Shown here in pieces: positions 1 to 7,931 of a stretch of DNA of 64,000 nucleotides. Source of the DNA: an uncultured Arachnia sp. (lineage in GTDB: Bacteria > Actinomycetota > Actinomycetes > Propionibacteriales > Propionibacteriaceae); NCBI GenBank assembly GCA_934636715.1, contig CAKUBE010000006.1:17761-81760 (forward strand). Direction: 5' to 3'. Within the stretch, counting starts at the first letter, position 1. Each line of letters opens with the position of its first letter. Made by a program: the position numbers and the translations under genes. The notes below the pieces were generated by a model that had not been told where the DNA came from, did no database searches, and saw only the letters and a program-made list of their open reading frames with translations.

Positions 1-35
1 CCGAGACCGGCAGCGAGTTGCCCGATAAGTCCCAT
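1..35 (-). CDS. 5' end of a phage gene, possibly portal (cut by window edge)
   Basis: An ATG at 35 opens a leftward reading frame starting MGLIGQLAAGL that runs off the window. It lies just downstream of the terminase and a small conserved phage ORF, where a portal gene normally sits in tailed phages and capsid-forming satellites. Only 11 residues are visible and there is no strong ribosome binding site, so the function is inferred from position alone. Confidence 0.35.
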   Translation of the reverse strand, partial: MGLIGQLAAGL

Positions 36-129
36 GCCGGAGAGGGTCCCCCGGACCCGTTGGCACTTCCCGGGAGCGTCGCGACCGTCGGCGTGTCACG
101 TGATCCGGACCGCTCCCCGCCACCTAATC

Positions 130-154
130 GGGCGTCAAGGCGGGCTTGACACCC
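130..154. other. Small hairpin in the gap after the terminase module
   Basis: GGGCGTCAAG at 130-139 pairs with CTTGACACCC at 145-154 around a 5-nt loop, with one G-U pair. It lies in the only noticeable gap (36-163) of an otherwise overlapping gene chain. No U-tract follows, so it may be a weak terminator, an RNA processing site or a protein site. Nothing else is recognised in this gap. Confidence 0.3.
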
Positions 155-163
155 GGGGCGGTG

Positions 164-373
164 TTAGCGGCAGGTGCGGCGTGGCCGTTGGTGGGTGGCT
201 CGGTAGAGGCCTATGCGGGCGTCGGAGTCGCCGGGGTGGGCCCGGCGCTCGTGCCGGACGAGCGCTTCGCGGGCGGCGAGCTTCCCGGCTCGGCCGACGT
301 AGACGGGTGATCGCCAGGTGCATGCACAGACCGCGAGGTGGGTGCGGTCGCTGGAGTCGACGCGGTAGCGCAT
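164..373 (-). CDS. Small phage protein downstream of the large terminase
   Basis: 69 residues, rich in Arg and His. The start overlaps the terminase stop as TGATG, so translation is coupled. A CAC motif followed by WRSPVYVG and a later HERRAHP could form a small zinc or basic nucleic-acid-binding fold, but this is not diagnostic. Small ORFs of this kind often sit between terminase and portal genes in actinobacterial phages. No function is assigned. Confidence 0.6.
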   Translation of the reverse strand: MRYRVDSSDRTHLAVCACTWRSPVYVGRAGKLAAREALVRHERRAHPGDSDARIGLYRATHQRPRRTCR

Positions 374-2064
374 CAGTAGACCTGTAGGGCGTTGGTGGGC
401 TTGGTGGCGGCGGCGGTGGCGAGCATGAGCGCCTCGATCTGGTCGACGGGGCCGGCGGACTTGTCGGGGTCGAGGGCGACGCAGCCGGCCCGGACGGCGG
501 CGTGTGCGGCGGCGAGTTGCTGGTCTAGGCCGGGCGCGTCGTGGTGCCACGCGAGCGATGACCAGGTGTGATCGAGCCAGGCTTGTGAGGCTTGCGCGTA
601 CTCGCGTGCGGTGAGCCGCTTGATGCGGTTGCGTTGCGCGAGGGGCAGGGCGTCGAGGACGGTCACGGTCGGGCCTTCGGGCATGGCCCACACGGTCTTG
701 CCTTTGACGGCGGGCAGCAGCTCGGCGAGCCAGCTTGTGCCGGGCTGGGTGACGAGCACGGCGGCATGGATCTGGCCGTCGCGTCGTCGCCAGGCCCCGG
801 CGATGGTTGCGGCGGACCGGTCCCGCGCGACGCTGATCCCGATGCCGTGCAGCTGCGCCGGCGGTTTGCTGTCGGTGCGGAGGTCACGCCACAGGTCGCC
901 GTCAACGATCGACTCGCCGGCCAAGTCGAGCTGGCGGTTACAGTACGAGCGTTCCCACACGGTGCGGGGGCCGGCCATCTCCTCGGCGAGCGCTTCCAAG
1001 GTGATCGTTACGCCGTAGGCGGGGTGGAACCGGCGGAGGGTTTCCTCGGCGTAGATGTCGTACCCGTCGGGCACGCTGTAGTCGATGATCGCCGTCTTCG
1101 AGGCGGGGTCGTCGAGCGCGGCGACGCCTTGCGCGAGCTTCGCGTTGAACCAGGTCGACGTGGCCGGCCCTCGGGTCGACACGATGATGCGTTGCCGCCA
1201 CGGTCGGGTGATGCCGGTCGGGTTCGCGGATGCCTCGATCCCTTGGCCGGTCTCGTCGTCGTGGACGAACGCCTCGTCGATGACGAGGGTGTCGGTTTGG
1301 CCGCCGTCGAGGCCGGCCGGGCCTGGGGTGAACGGGGCCATCTCGGACCCGTTGCGCATCGCGACGTGCGGGTTCCCGGCTCCTCGGTTGATGCCCTTGT
1401 CGAGGCGCTTCCCGCGTAGCAGCGCGACCAGGATCCGGCGGGCCGGTTTCGGGTAGTGCTCGGCGCGGAAGAAGTCGACGAACTCCAGCCATCGTTTGAC
1501 GGCGTCCTTGCCGGTCTGCGCGGTGTAGCGGGCTACGTGTTTGGTGCGGGTCACGATCCGGGTGAGCAGGATCAGCATGATCAGCAGCGTCTTGCCGCAC
1601 TGCCGGGGCACGGTGATCACGATCAGCGTCCAGCGCCAGCCGACACCGGACGGGTTGATCTCGGTCACGATCCGCGCGGCCCGGGTCTGCCAGGCCATCA
1701 GCTCGTAGCCGAGCAGGTGCCCGAAGAACCGGACAAGGCGGGTCTCGTGACGTGCGCCGGGTGTCGGTGCGGTGTGATAGCGCGGCTCGGGGATGATCTC
1801 GTGCCGGGGCTCGTCGAGCGTGCGGGCCACGACGTCGTCCAGGTACTCCTGGACGGGGTCGGCCTCGTCGACCAGGGACGGCAGCAGGGCGCGGGCGGTG
1901 CGGAAGACGCGGCTGAGGTGGGCGACGGCGTAGCCGCGGTGGGTGCGGTCGAGGGCGGTCGCGAGGTAGAGCACGATCGCGACGGCGAACCGGTCGAGGG
2001 GGCCGAGGACGCCGGCCTCGTCGAGCCGCTCGACGTAGGCCCGGGCCTGCTCTTCGAGGCTCAC
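373..2064 (-). CDS. Phage terminase large subunit (TerL)
   Basis: 563 residues. It is the ATP-driven motor and nuclease that packages phage DNA into proheads. The ATPase half shows a Walker A of terminase type (VPRQCGKT, about residue 150) and a Walker B (TLVIDEAF, about residue 250). The C-terminal half has the spacing of the RNase H-like nuclease domain, including VARDRSAA. The GTG at 2064 is chosen because it overlaps the previous stop as GTGA; the frame is open further upstream, but that part is arginine-rich shadow sequence. It lies directly after a small terminase-like gene and an HNH gene, the usual order of an HK97-type packaging module. Confidence 0.93.
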   Translation of the reverse strand: MSLEEQARAYVERLDEAGVLGPLDRFAVAIVLYLATALDRTHRGYAVAHLSRVFRTARALLPSLVDEADPVQEYLDDVVARTLDEPRHEIIPEPRYHTAPTPGARHETRLVRFFGHLLGYELMAWQTRAARIVTEINPSGVGWRWTLIVITVPRQCGKTLLIMLILLTRIVTRTKHVARYTAQTGKDAVKRWLEFVDFFRAEHYPKPARRILVALLRGKRLDKGINRGAGNPHVAMRNGSEMAPFTPGPAGLDGGQTDTLVIDEAFVHDDETGQGIEASANPTGITRPWRQRIIVSTRGPATSTWFNAKLAQGVAALDDPASKTAIIDYSVPDGYDIYAEETLRRFHPAYGVTITLEALAEEMAGPRTVWERSYCNRQLDLAGESIVDGDLWRDLRTDSKPPAQLHGIGISVARDRSAATIAGAWRRRDGQIHAAVLVTQPGTSWLAELLPAVKGKTVWAMPEGPTVTVLDALPLAQRNRIKRLTAREYAQASQAWLDHTWSSLAWHHDAPGLDQQLAAAHAAVRAGCVALDPDKSAGPVDQIEALMLATAAATKPTNALQVY

Positions 2065-2369
2065 AGGATCTCCTCTCGTACGCGGGCGATGGCGGCGGCG
2101 AGCAGCTCGTCCAGGGCGTCGTCGTCGGGCTCGTCGGTGGGCAGGTTCGCGAGTTCCTCCAGGAGCTCGGCCGCGAGCTTCGCGGCAGCGTCGCCGCCCG
2201 GGGTCTGATCGGCAGCCGAGGCGAGGCGGGCGAGCGCGAAGAGGGCCAGGTCGTCGCTGGGCAGGAGCCCGCGAGCGCGGAGCTTGCCCATGTGCGCGAG
2301 CGCGGCGGCGTGGAGGGCGCCGTCGGGGTGTCCGGGTAGCGGCACCATCGCCTGTTGCAATGTCGACAT
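2061..2369 (-). CDS. Probable terminase small subunit
   Basis: 102 residues, acidic at the C-terminus, with Leu/Ala-rich helices (LAAELLEELANLP). The ATG at 2369 has an AGGAAAA ribosome site about 8 nt upstream. It sits between an HNH endonuclease and TerL and overlaps TerL by 4 bp, the usual place of TerS, which recognises DNA for packaging. No classical TerS HTH is obvious by eye, so the call rests on position and size. Confidence 0.6.
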   Translation of the reverse strand: MSTLQQAMVPLPGHPDGALHAAALAHMGKLRARGLLPSDDLALFALARLASAADQTPGGDAAAKLAAELLEELANLPTDEPDDDALDELLAAAIARVREEIL

Positions 2370-2380
2370 GTCGATTTTTC

Positions 2381-2776
2381 CTAGGGTGCGGAGAGAGAGG
2401 AGCGAGGGCACTCGCCGGGAGTGAAGCGCCGTCGGAAAAACGGGGCAACGAACACGGGACGAGCGGGCGGCGGGTCGTCGTGCGCGGCCGCGTTACACGC
2501 GAGGTGCGCGAGCCGGAGCCGGCGGACGTCTCGCTGCTGCTCGCGCGTGTGGTGGCGGTGCCTGGCTCGGGCGTCGAGGTGCTGCATCGTCGAGCCCCAT
2601 CGGTGCGTGCGGGGTAGCGCGAGGTCGATCAGCTGGTGACACAGGCAGCAGTGCCCGAACCCGGGCGGGGTGCTGGCCTCGACGTCGCCGCACTGGTCGC
2701 ACCTGGTGCGCCACTCCTGCACGACCAGGGCGTGCAGCGCGTCGCCGTCACGGCCGTTGATCCACCCCTGGCTCAT
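2381..2776 (-). CDS. Phage HNH endonuclease
   Basis: 131 residues. Zinc-binding cysteine pairs (CDQC near residue 24, then CCLCHQLID) precede TMQHLDAR, which supplies the catalytic His, and LRLAHLACN, the terminal Asn/His part of the ββα-metal fold. HNH proteins beside terminases stimulate cos cleavage by TerL in HK97-like phages and satellites. The ATG at 2776 overlaps the stop of the upstream membrane ORF (ATGA). The C-terminal 30 residues are basic and probably flexible. Confidence 0.85.
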   Translation of the reverse strand: MSQGWINGRDGDALHALVVQEWRTRCDQCGDVEASTPPGFGHCCLCHQLIDLALPRTHRWGSTMQHLDARARHRHHTREQQRDVRRLRLAHLACNAAAHDDPPPARPVFVAPFFRRRFTPGECPRSSLSAP

Positions 2777-2934
2777 TGCGGGCCTGCCGGCGGGCGAGGG
2801 GTACGCCAGGCGAGCGCCACGACGAGCGGCAGCACACCGACGGCAGCGGATCCGGGTAAGGCCGTGACCGCGAGGGCGACGACGAGCGCGACCAGGGCGA
2901 GCCACATGGCGAGGACGGGCACGTTCAGGCGCAT
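2773..2934 (-). CDS. Two-helix membrane microprotein of the phage element
   Basis: 53 residues beginning MRLNVPVLAMWLALVALV, followed by a Pro-Gly-Ser turn and a second hydrophobic stretch (VGVLPLVVALAW). The basic tail ends in overlap with the HNH start (ATGA). It also overlaps the upstream winged-helix gene by 10 bp, which supports it being a real coupled gene. The function is unknown; a holin-like or membrane-regulatory role is only a guess. Confidence 0.6.
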   Translation of the reverse strand: MRLNVPVLAMWLALVALVVALAVTALPGSAAVGVLPLVVALAWRTPRPPAGPQ

Positions 2935-3650
2935 GACGGCTCCTTCGTTGCGGGGTCTGGTGGCCCGGTGGGGGTCGTGATCGTCGCGAGGCCGGCCGTC
3001 ATTGCTGCTCTTGCTCGGGCGAGCCGAGCGCGAGCCGCGCCGACAGGCCTGGGTTGGCCGATGATCGTGCCTGGTCTGGTCTGTCCGGTGGACGTAACGG
3101 GCGGTGCGGAGCGCCCCGTTACCTCCCCTGAAAGGGGGAGGGTGGGACTCAGTACCGCACGGTCATCAGGGTTTCGCTGCTTGTCAGGCACGGGTTCGCG
3201 CGTGCGGTGGACGCTGCGCGTGCGGTGGACGCTGCGCGTGCGGAGGGTGTCGCGCACGCGGCGGGCCGTGGCCTCGGCGCGCTTGGCCAAGCGCGTGTCT
3301 TTGACGCGTCTGGCGCGGTTCACGAGGTCGGCGATAGCGCGCTTGTGCACGCGGATCCATGATGGTGTGGGCCGGCCGTCGCGGATCGTGCCGCGCTGCC
3401 AGGTGATGATGCCGGCCTCCTCCAAGCCGCGCAAGCAGAACCGTGCCCACTGTTCGGACTTGAGGCCGGCGGCGTCGGCCAGCTGAGGGGCCGTCACGTA
3501 GCCGGCAGCTGCGCCATGCGGGAGCAGGTCGGCCAGGGCGCGCAGGATGCCTCTGTAGCCGCCGCCACGCCGGCCAAGGAGTTCGTCCCAGCCCGCCTTC
3601 GCGAGCGCCGACACGAGACGGTGCAGCGGCCACGCCGCGGTCGCGCTCAC
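2925..3650 (-). CDS. Winged-helix replication/regulatory protein with a basic repeat tail
   Basis: 241 residues. The N-terminal half (about 50-120) reads as a winged-helix: YVTAPQLADAAGL, then a recognition-like helix WARFCLRGLEEAGII and a wing around GTIRDGRPTPSWIRV. This resembles replication initiators and helix-turn-helix proteins of small phages and satellites. The tail is Arg-rich and contains the tandem hexapeptide RTRSVH. The GTG at 3650 overlaps the previous stop as GTGA. No primase or helicase motifs are visible, so an initiator role is an inference. Confidence 0.65.
   Translation of the reverse strand: MSATAAWPLHRLVSALAKAGWDELLGRRGGGYRGILRALADLLPHGAAAGYVTAPQLADAAGLKSEQWARFCLRGLEEAGIITWQRGTIRDGRPTPSWIRVHKRAIADLVNRARRVKDTRLAKRAEATARRVRDTLRTRSVHRTRSVHRTREPVPDKQRNPDDRAVLSPTLPLSGEVTGRSAPPVTSTGQTRPGTIIGQPRPVGAARARLARARAAMTAGLATITTPTGPPDPATKEPSCA
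3201..3243. repeat. 18-bp tandem direct repeat inside the winged-helix gene
   Basis: The unit CGTGCGGTGGACGCTGCG occurs at 3201-3218 and 3219-3236, with a partial third copy to 3243. In the leftward gene it encodes repeated RTRSVH. Being a multiple of 3 it keeps the frame. It could be a slippage-prone linker or a set of iteron-like binding sites inside an initiator gene. Confidence 0.75.
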
Positions 3651-4021
3651 CGCGCCGGCCGATACGCGATGCAGGAGCACGACGAGTGCGCGCAACGGGT
3701 GTGGGCGCCGAGGTAGCGGTGAGCGCCACGGCCATGCGCACACCGACACCGGGGAGCGGGGCGCTGGTCGAGTAGCGGCCGGCAGGGTCCACAGGCCGCT
3801 ACGCGGGTGAATGGCTCGACGACGACCCAGCCCGCCGGCGCGTGCTCGGCGTAGACGACCACGCCACAGAGCGGGCATGCCCAGCGCCGGCGCGGGCCGA
3901 TGGCCTCACGCAGCAGCGGCCCATGCTCCGAATCAGCCAGGAACGCCGCCGCCATCTCGGGGGCCAGGTTCTCCAACTCCAGCAGCGCGTTCCGGAGCCG
4001 GGCACGGGTCAACTCGTCCAT
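3647..4021 (-). CDS. Phage zinc-ribbon protein
   Basis: 124 residues. The N-terminal helix is acidic/Leu-rich (LLELENLAPEMAAAF). A first CxxC pair (CPLC) and a second (CGPC) are about 30 residues apart and suggest a zinc ribbon; a second Cys/His-rich block (CRCAHGRGAH, CAHSSCSC) follows near the C-terminus. The start overlaps the preceding microprotein as TAATG. Function unknown; nucleic-acid binding is plausible. Confidence 0.65.
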   Translation of the reverse strand: MDELTRARLRNALLELENLAPEMAAAFLADSEHGPLLREAIGPRRRWACPLCGVVVYAEHAPAGWVVVEPFTRVAACGPCRPLLDQRPAPRCRCAHGRGAHRYLGAHTRCAHSSCSCIAYRPAR

Positions 4022-4173
4022 TACCGGGCCTGCCTCTCGGCGACAGCGGCCAGCGCGACAGTGCCGAGCGCGAGAGCGGCGTAGGCCGTGAGCGCGGCCG
4101 TGGTGTGGGACTCGATCAGCGTGGCAGCAAGCCACAGGCCGAGGAGCAGGATGACGAGGGCAACAAGTTTCAT
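4021..4173 (-). CDS. Small two-helix membrane protein
   Basis: 50 residues: MKLVALVILLLGLWLAATLI forms one membrane helix, and TAYAALALGTVALAAVA a second, with a short charged end. It is coupled at both ends (ATGA with the upstream gene, TAATG with the downstream gene), which is the main support that it is translated. Function unknown. Confidence 0.6.
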   Translation of the reverse strand: MKLVALVILLLGLWLAATLIESHTTAALTAYAALALGTVALAAVAERQAR

Positions 4174-4460
4174 AGCAGGGGCTCCTGAGACGGTGGGAGC
4201 GGCCAGCCGAGTTGGCGGGCCGTGGTGAGGGAAGCGCGGTCGGGCTCGAACGCGTGGTGAGGGATGTCGCGGTGGCGGGGCTTGTGGCAGATGCCGCACA
4301 CGCCCGGGTTGATGACCTGGACATCGCCGTACGGTGTGCGGGTGACGGTGCAGGGCTCCGGGCCGAGGACGTCGGTGAGGAGGTCGTCGACGGTGTCCAG
4401 GCGGCGCTTCGGCCGCGACCAGCGCCGCCGGCCCGGCCCACGCATGTACTGGCCGCTCAC
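4170..4460 (-). CDS. Small phage protein with CxxCHK motif
   Basis: 96 residues. A basic N-terminus (RRRWSRPKRR) is followed by CGICHKPRHRDIPHH, likely a single zinc knuckle with Cys and His ligands. The GTG at 4460 overlaps the stop of the upstream membrane ORF (GTGA); an in-frame ATG 5 codons later is the alternative start. Not recognised beyond this. Confidence 0.6.
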   Translation of the reverse strand: MSGQYMRGPGRRRWSRPKRRLDTVDDLLTDVLGPEPCTVTRTPYGDVQVINPGVCGICHKPRHRDIPHHAFEPDRASLTTARQLGWPLPPSQEPLL

Positions 4461-4582
4461 GACAACACCAGCCAGACCAGCACGCCGAGCACGACCCAGA
4501 CCGGCAGCGTGAACAGCAGAGCGAACACGCAGCCGCGGTAGACGTACTGCGGGCCGCCGTGGCCGTCGTCGTAGCCGCTCAT
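4457..4582 (-). CDS. Single-helix membrane microprotein
   Basis: 41 residues. A polar start (MSGYDDGHGGPQYVYRG) leads into one long hydrophobic helix (CVFALLFTLPVWVVLGVLV). It is coupled to the preceding gene by ATGA and to the next by GTGA. Function unknown. It is the third membrane microprotein in this short operon. Confidence 0.55.
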   Translation of the reverse strand: MSGYDDGHGGPQYVYRGCVFALLFTLPVWVVLGVLVWLVLS

Positions 4583-4776
4583 CGGGGACACCCCCGCGAC
4601 CCGAGCAGCCAGCGTTTGAACACCATCGGCGGATACTCCGCGACATACTCCGCGACCTCGGCCGCGTACAACGCCGTCGCGGCCTCCAACGCCAACAGGT
4701 CAGCGGTCCGGGCGGCCCGGTAGGCGTCCATGAACTGCGCGAACCGGCGACGACGCGCCTCCTCACGGGGGCTCAT
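4579..4776 (-). CDS. Small helical phage protein
   Basis: 65 residues, predicted all-helical (MSPREEARRRRFAQFMDAY, then ALEAATALYAAEVAEYVAEY), with a basic N-terminus and a basic C-terminal tail. It overlaps genes on both sides by 4 bp. No family recognised. Confidence 0.55.
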   Translation of the reverse strand: MSPREEARRRRFAQFMDAYRAARTADLLALEAATALYAAEVAEYVAEYPPMVFKRWLLGSRGCPR

Positions 4777-5438
4777 GCGCGGGCCAATGCTCGACCGCCG
4801 GTATCAGCGTCCTCACCGGCCGCGATGCCGTCGAAGAACCCGACGTAGTCGCTGGCCGCTGAGGGCCGGCCGGCGGTGACCTGGATCCCGGCCTCGACAT
4901 GCTCCCGAACACGCCGCGAGGCGTCGGCCAACACGAGGCCAGCGCCCGGCCCTGCGGCCGACGTGCGGTCGACGAACCGTCGCGCGACGCCGACGCCGAA
5001 GCCCCACAGGAAGCTGGCCTTACGCGTCCCGGGCCGCCCGAAAACGGAGTCTTTGAACTGGTCGGCCCACCAGAACGCAAGCGCGGCGTCCGCCTGGATC
5101 AGCAGTGAGTGGACAAGGTCGAGCGTCGCCTCCTGCTCAGCCCACACCCGCACGCGCTGGAAGTCGCGCGTCGCGTTGTAGAGCGCGTACGCGCCCGGGA
5201 TGGCGGCGACGGCTGCCATGACCAGACGCCGGCGGCCGATCGCCAGCTCACCGGACCAGGCCCAGCGCCGGACGATGATGGCCGGCGGCACGGCACCGGG
5301 ATCGAGCAGACCGGCATCGAGGGCGTGACGGACGATCAGCTCCTCGGCTTTCGCCGTAAGAAGCTCCGCCTCCTCGGGCGTCGTCGACTCCGCTTTCGCG
5401 AGGAGCGCGCGGACACGCGCCAGCTGACGATCGCTCAT
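4773..5438 (-). CDS. DUF2786-domain phage protein
   Basis: 221 residues. The first 40 (RVRALLAKAESTTPEEAELL, then TAKAEELIVRH) match the DUF2786 signature seen in many actinophage and satellite proteins. The remainder (about 60-210) includes the helical segment WAEQEATLDLVHSLLIQAD. The start overlaps the excisionase-like stop by ATGA, so it is the second gene of the early operon. Its biochemical role is unknown. Confidence 0.75.
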   Translation of the reverse strand: MSDRQLARVRALLAKAESTTPEEAELLTAKAEELIVRHALDAGLLDPGAVPPAIIVRRWAWSGELAIGRRRLVMAAVAAIPGAYALYNATRDFQRVRVWAEQEATLDLVHSLLIQADAALAFWWADQFKDSVFGRPGTRKASFLWGFGVGVARRFVDRTSAAGPGAGLVLADASRRVREHVEAGIQVTAGRPSAASDYVGFFDGIAAGEDADTGGRALARA

Positions 5439-5632
5439 CGCTGCGTCTCCTCGCGGGGGAGCTGCTGCTCACCACGCCGAAGGCGCTCGACATCGTCGAC
5501 GGTGAAGACGGCGCGCTTGCCGACGTAGGCCGTAGGGGAGAGCTTGCCGGCCGTGATCCGCCTGTTGATCGTCGACTGGTCAACCCCGAGCTCGGCGGCT
5601 AGCTCGGGTACTCCGACGAAACGACTGTGCAT
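5435..5632 (-). CDS. Excisionase/Cro-like helix-turn-helix protein
   Basis: 65 residues of MerR/HTH_17 type: VPELAAELGVDQSTINRRI forms the helix-turn-helix, then a wing with VGKRAVFTVDDVERL. Small proteins like this act as excisionases or as Cro/AlpA-type early regulators. It is the first gene of the leftward operon and is divergent from the XRE repressor, the standard layout of a lysogeny switch. Translation starts at 5632 next to a GCATGC palindrome. Confidence 0.8.
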   Translation of the reverse strand: MHSRFVGVPELAAELGVDQSTINRRITAGKLSPTAYVGKRAVFTVDDVERLRRGEQQLPREETQR

Positions 5633-5645
5633 GCATCGGATAATC

Positions 5646-5722
5646 CATCATTGCAAGGTTTTGTGCAAGTTTAGGTTTCGGCGCGTCTTGAAGATGTGGC
5701 TACGTAATGCAAGAATGCTTGC

Positions 5723-5724
<2 letters not shown>
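5646..5724. promoter_or_regulatory. Divergent lysogeny-switch operators
   Basis: Two related inverted repeats lie between the divergent HTH genes. TTGCA at 5651-5655 pairs with TGCAA at 5664-5668. A second, ATGCAAG (5707-5713) with CTTGCAT (5718-5724), is a perfect 7-bp-arm palindrome that overlaps the repressor ATG at 5723. The shared TTGCA/TGCAA half-site suggests one protein, probably the repressor, binding both. The region is AT-rich compared with its surroundings. Confidence 0.6.
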
Positions 5725-6062
<338 letters not shown>

Positions 6063-6211
6063 GCGGCGAGAAGTAACTTTAGACCCCGCCGGGTGGGGCT
6101 GTCCAATCAACAGACATGCGGGGACTCGCAGTGAGGCGCGATCAACGAGAGCCGACCTACACGCTCGCCTTCATCGGTTTCGACTCGGGCGCTCGTTCCT
6201 CGCGGCCCGGC

Positions 6212-7912
6212 TCACCCGGCGGTGGTGCGCCAGCGTTCGTAGGCGTCGACAGCGGTGGGGAGCGTCGCGTACATGCGGTCATCGCCGAGGCGGGCGAGGA
6301 AACCAGCGGCGTCGAGTTGGTCGCGGAGGTCCTGCTTGACGCGGGCGAGAGCGAAGCGGACCCCGCGCTCGTGCAACCACACCCGGAGTTGGTCGAGCAT
6401 GTCGACGGCGGTCAGGTCGATTTCCACGTTCGCCTCGGCGTTAAGCAGGAACCAATGCACGGGCTGCTCGGCGTCGACGACCGCCTGCTTCGCCCGGGCG
6501 AGGAAGTCGTCGGCGTTCGCGAAGAAGAGAGGGGAGTCGTAGCGGTACACCACGAGGCCGGGGACCTGGGTGGCGGTGGGATAGTCGTCGATGTCGTGCA
6601 TGCCCGGCACGCCGGGAACGTGGCCGAGCACACCGTCGTGGGGGTGCGAGATGCGGCGGATCAGATCGAGCAGCGACAGCGCGACGGCGATCCCGACGCC
6701 GATGAGGACGTCGAAGAGGATCACGGCCGCAGCCGTCGACAGCGTCAGCACCAGTTCGCTGTGCCGGAACCGCGCGATGCGGCGCAGCTCGGCGAGGTCG
6801 ATCAGCCGCGTCGCCGCGTAGATGACCAGGGCACCCAGGGCAGCCGTCGGGAACGACTGCAGCACGGGGCCGGCGAACAGCAGCGTGACGACGACGCAGG
6901 CCACCGCGACGAGCGAGTGGAGCTGGCTCCGCGAGCCGACGGCGTCGCCGATCACAGTGCGCGACCCGCTGGACGACACGGGGAAACCCTGGAAGAGGCC
7001 GGTCGCGACGTTGGCGACCCCCAGTGCGAGAAGCTCCTGGCCGGCGTCGATCTCCTCCTCGCGACGCGCGGCGAACGCGCGGCCGGTGAGCACGTTGTCC
7101 GAATAGCCGACGACGGCGATGCCGGCCGCGAACGGGAGGAGCGCCCAGACGGAGAGATCGCCCAGCGCGGGCACGCGGAAGGCGGGCAGGCCGAGCGGGA
7201 CGTGGCCGATGACCTCGATCCCATGGCTGGCGAGGCCGAACCAGCTGACGGCCGCCGCCGCGCCCAGCAGCACGATCAGCGGGCCGGGAGCCCTGGGCGC
7301 GAGGCGCCGCCCGACGAGCAGCAGCGCCAACGTGACAGTGGAGAGGGCGAGCGTGGGCAGGTGCGCCTGGGAGAGCCGCGTCAGCACCGACCATGTCTTC
7401 CCGAGCACCCCGCCGCCCGCAACGGTCAGCTTCGTGACGGTGCCCAACTGGCTGACGATCATCAGCACCGCGACGCCGATCATGTAGCCGACGAGCACGG
7501 GCCGCGACAGCAGGCGAGACAGGAAGCCGAGCCGGCCCAGCCATGCCGCCAGCGACACCAGGCCGACGGCGATCGCCAGCAGCGCCGCGACCTCCGCGTA
7601 GCGCCCGGATCCGCCCGCGGCCGCGACGAGCGCGCCGACCGCCGCCGCTGTCATCAACGCCGTCGTCGACTCCGGGCCCACGGAGAGCTGCCGCGACGAG
7701 CCGAGCACGGCGTAGACGAGCAGCGCGGGCAGTGTCGCCCACAAGCCGACGACGGGAGCGAGGCCCGCGATCGCCGCGTAGGCCATCACCTGCGGAACGA
7801 GGTAGGCGGCGACGGTCAGGCCGGCGACGGCGTCGCCGGGTAGCCAGGCGCGGTCATAGGACCGGAGAGCGGCGGCCCCTGGGAGCAGCCGCTCCCAGGC
7901 GGGCCGTTCCAT
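6212..7912 (-). CDS. SulP-family anion transporter with STAS domain
   Basis: 566 residues. A sulfate permease domain (about 20-430) carries many hydrophobic helices and the family motif AYAAIAGLAPVVGLWA near the N-terminus. A C-terminal STAS domain (about 445-560) includes WFLLNAEANVEIDLTAVDML. These transporters carry sulfate, bicarbonate or dicarboxylates; the substrate cannot be read from sequence. The start at 7912 lies 19 bp after the HdeD-like gene, so the two probably share a transcript. Confidence 0.93.
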   Translation of the reverse strand: MERPAWERLLPGAAALRSYDRAWLPGDAVAGLTVAAYLVPQVMAYAAIAGLAPVVGLWATLPALLVYAVLGSSRQLSVGPESTTALMTAAAVGALVAAAGGSGRYAEVAALLAIAVGLVSLAAWLGRLGFLSRLLSRPVLVGYMIGVAVLMIVSQLGTVTKLTVAGGGVLGKTWSVLTRLSQAHLPTLALSTVTLALLLVGRRLAPRAPGPLIVLLGAAAAVSWFGLASHGIEVIGHVPLGLPAFRVPALGDLSVWALLPFAAGIAVVGYSDNVLTGRAFAARREEEIDAGQELLALGVANVATGLFQGFPVSSSGSRTVIGDAVGSRSQLHSLVAVACVVVTLLFAGPVLQSFPTAALGALVIYAATRLIDLAELRRIARFRHSELVLTLSTAAAVILFDVLIGVGIAVALSLLDLIRRISHPHDGVLGHVPGVPGMHDIDDYPTATQVPGLVVYRYDSPLFFANADDFLARAKQAVVDAEQPVHWFLLNAEANVEIDLTAVDMLDQLRVWLHERGVRFALARVKQDLRDQLDAAGFLARLGDDRMYATLPTAVDAYERWRTTAG

Positions 7913-7931
7913 GCCGACGCCTGCCGGTGGG

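Noticed and set aside
2065..2448. N-terminal extension of the large terminase up to 2448
   Set aside because: The added residues are Arg/Pro-rich and overlap the small terminase-like gene in another frame; the GTGA coupling at 2064 is a better start.
6116..7843. A 575-codon rightward open frame over the SulP gene
   Set aside because: No recognisable domain, extreme charge bias, and exact overlap with a well-defined transporter.
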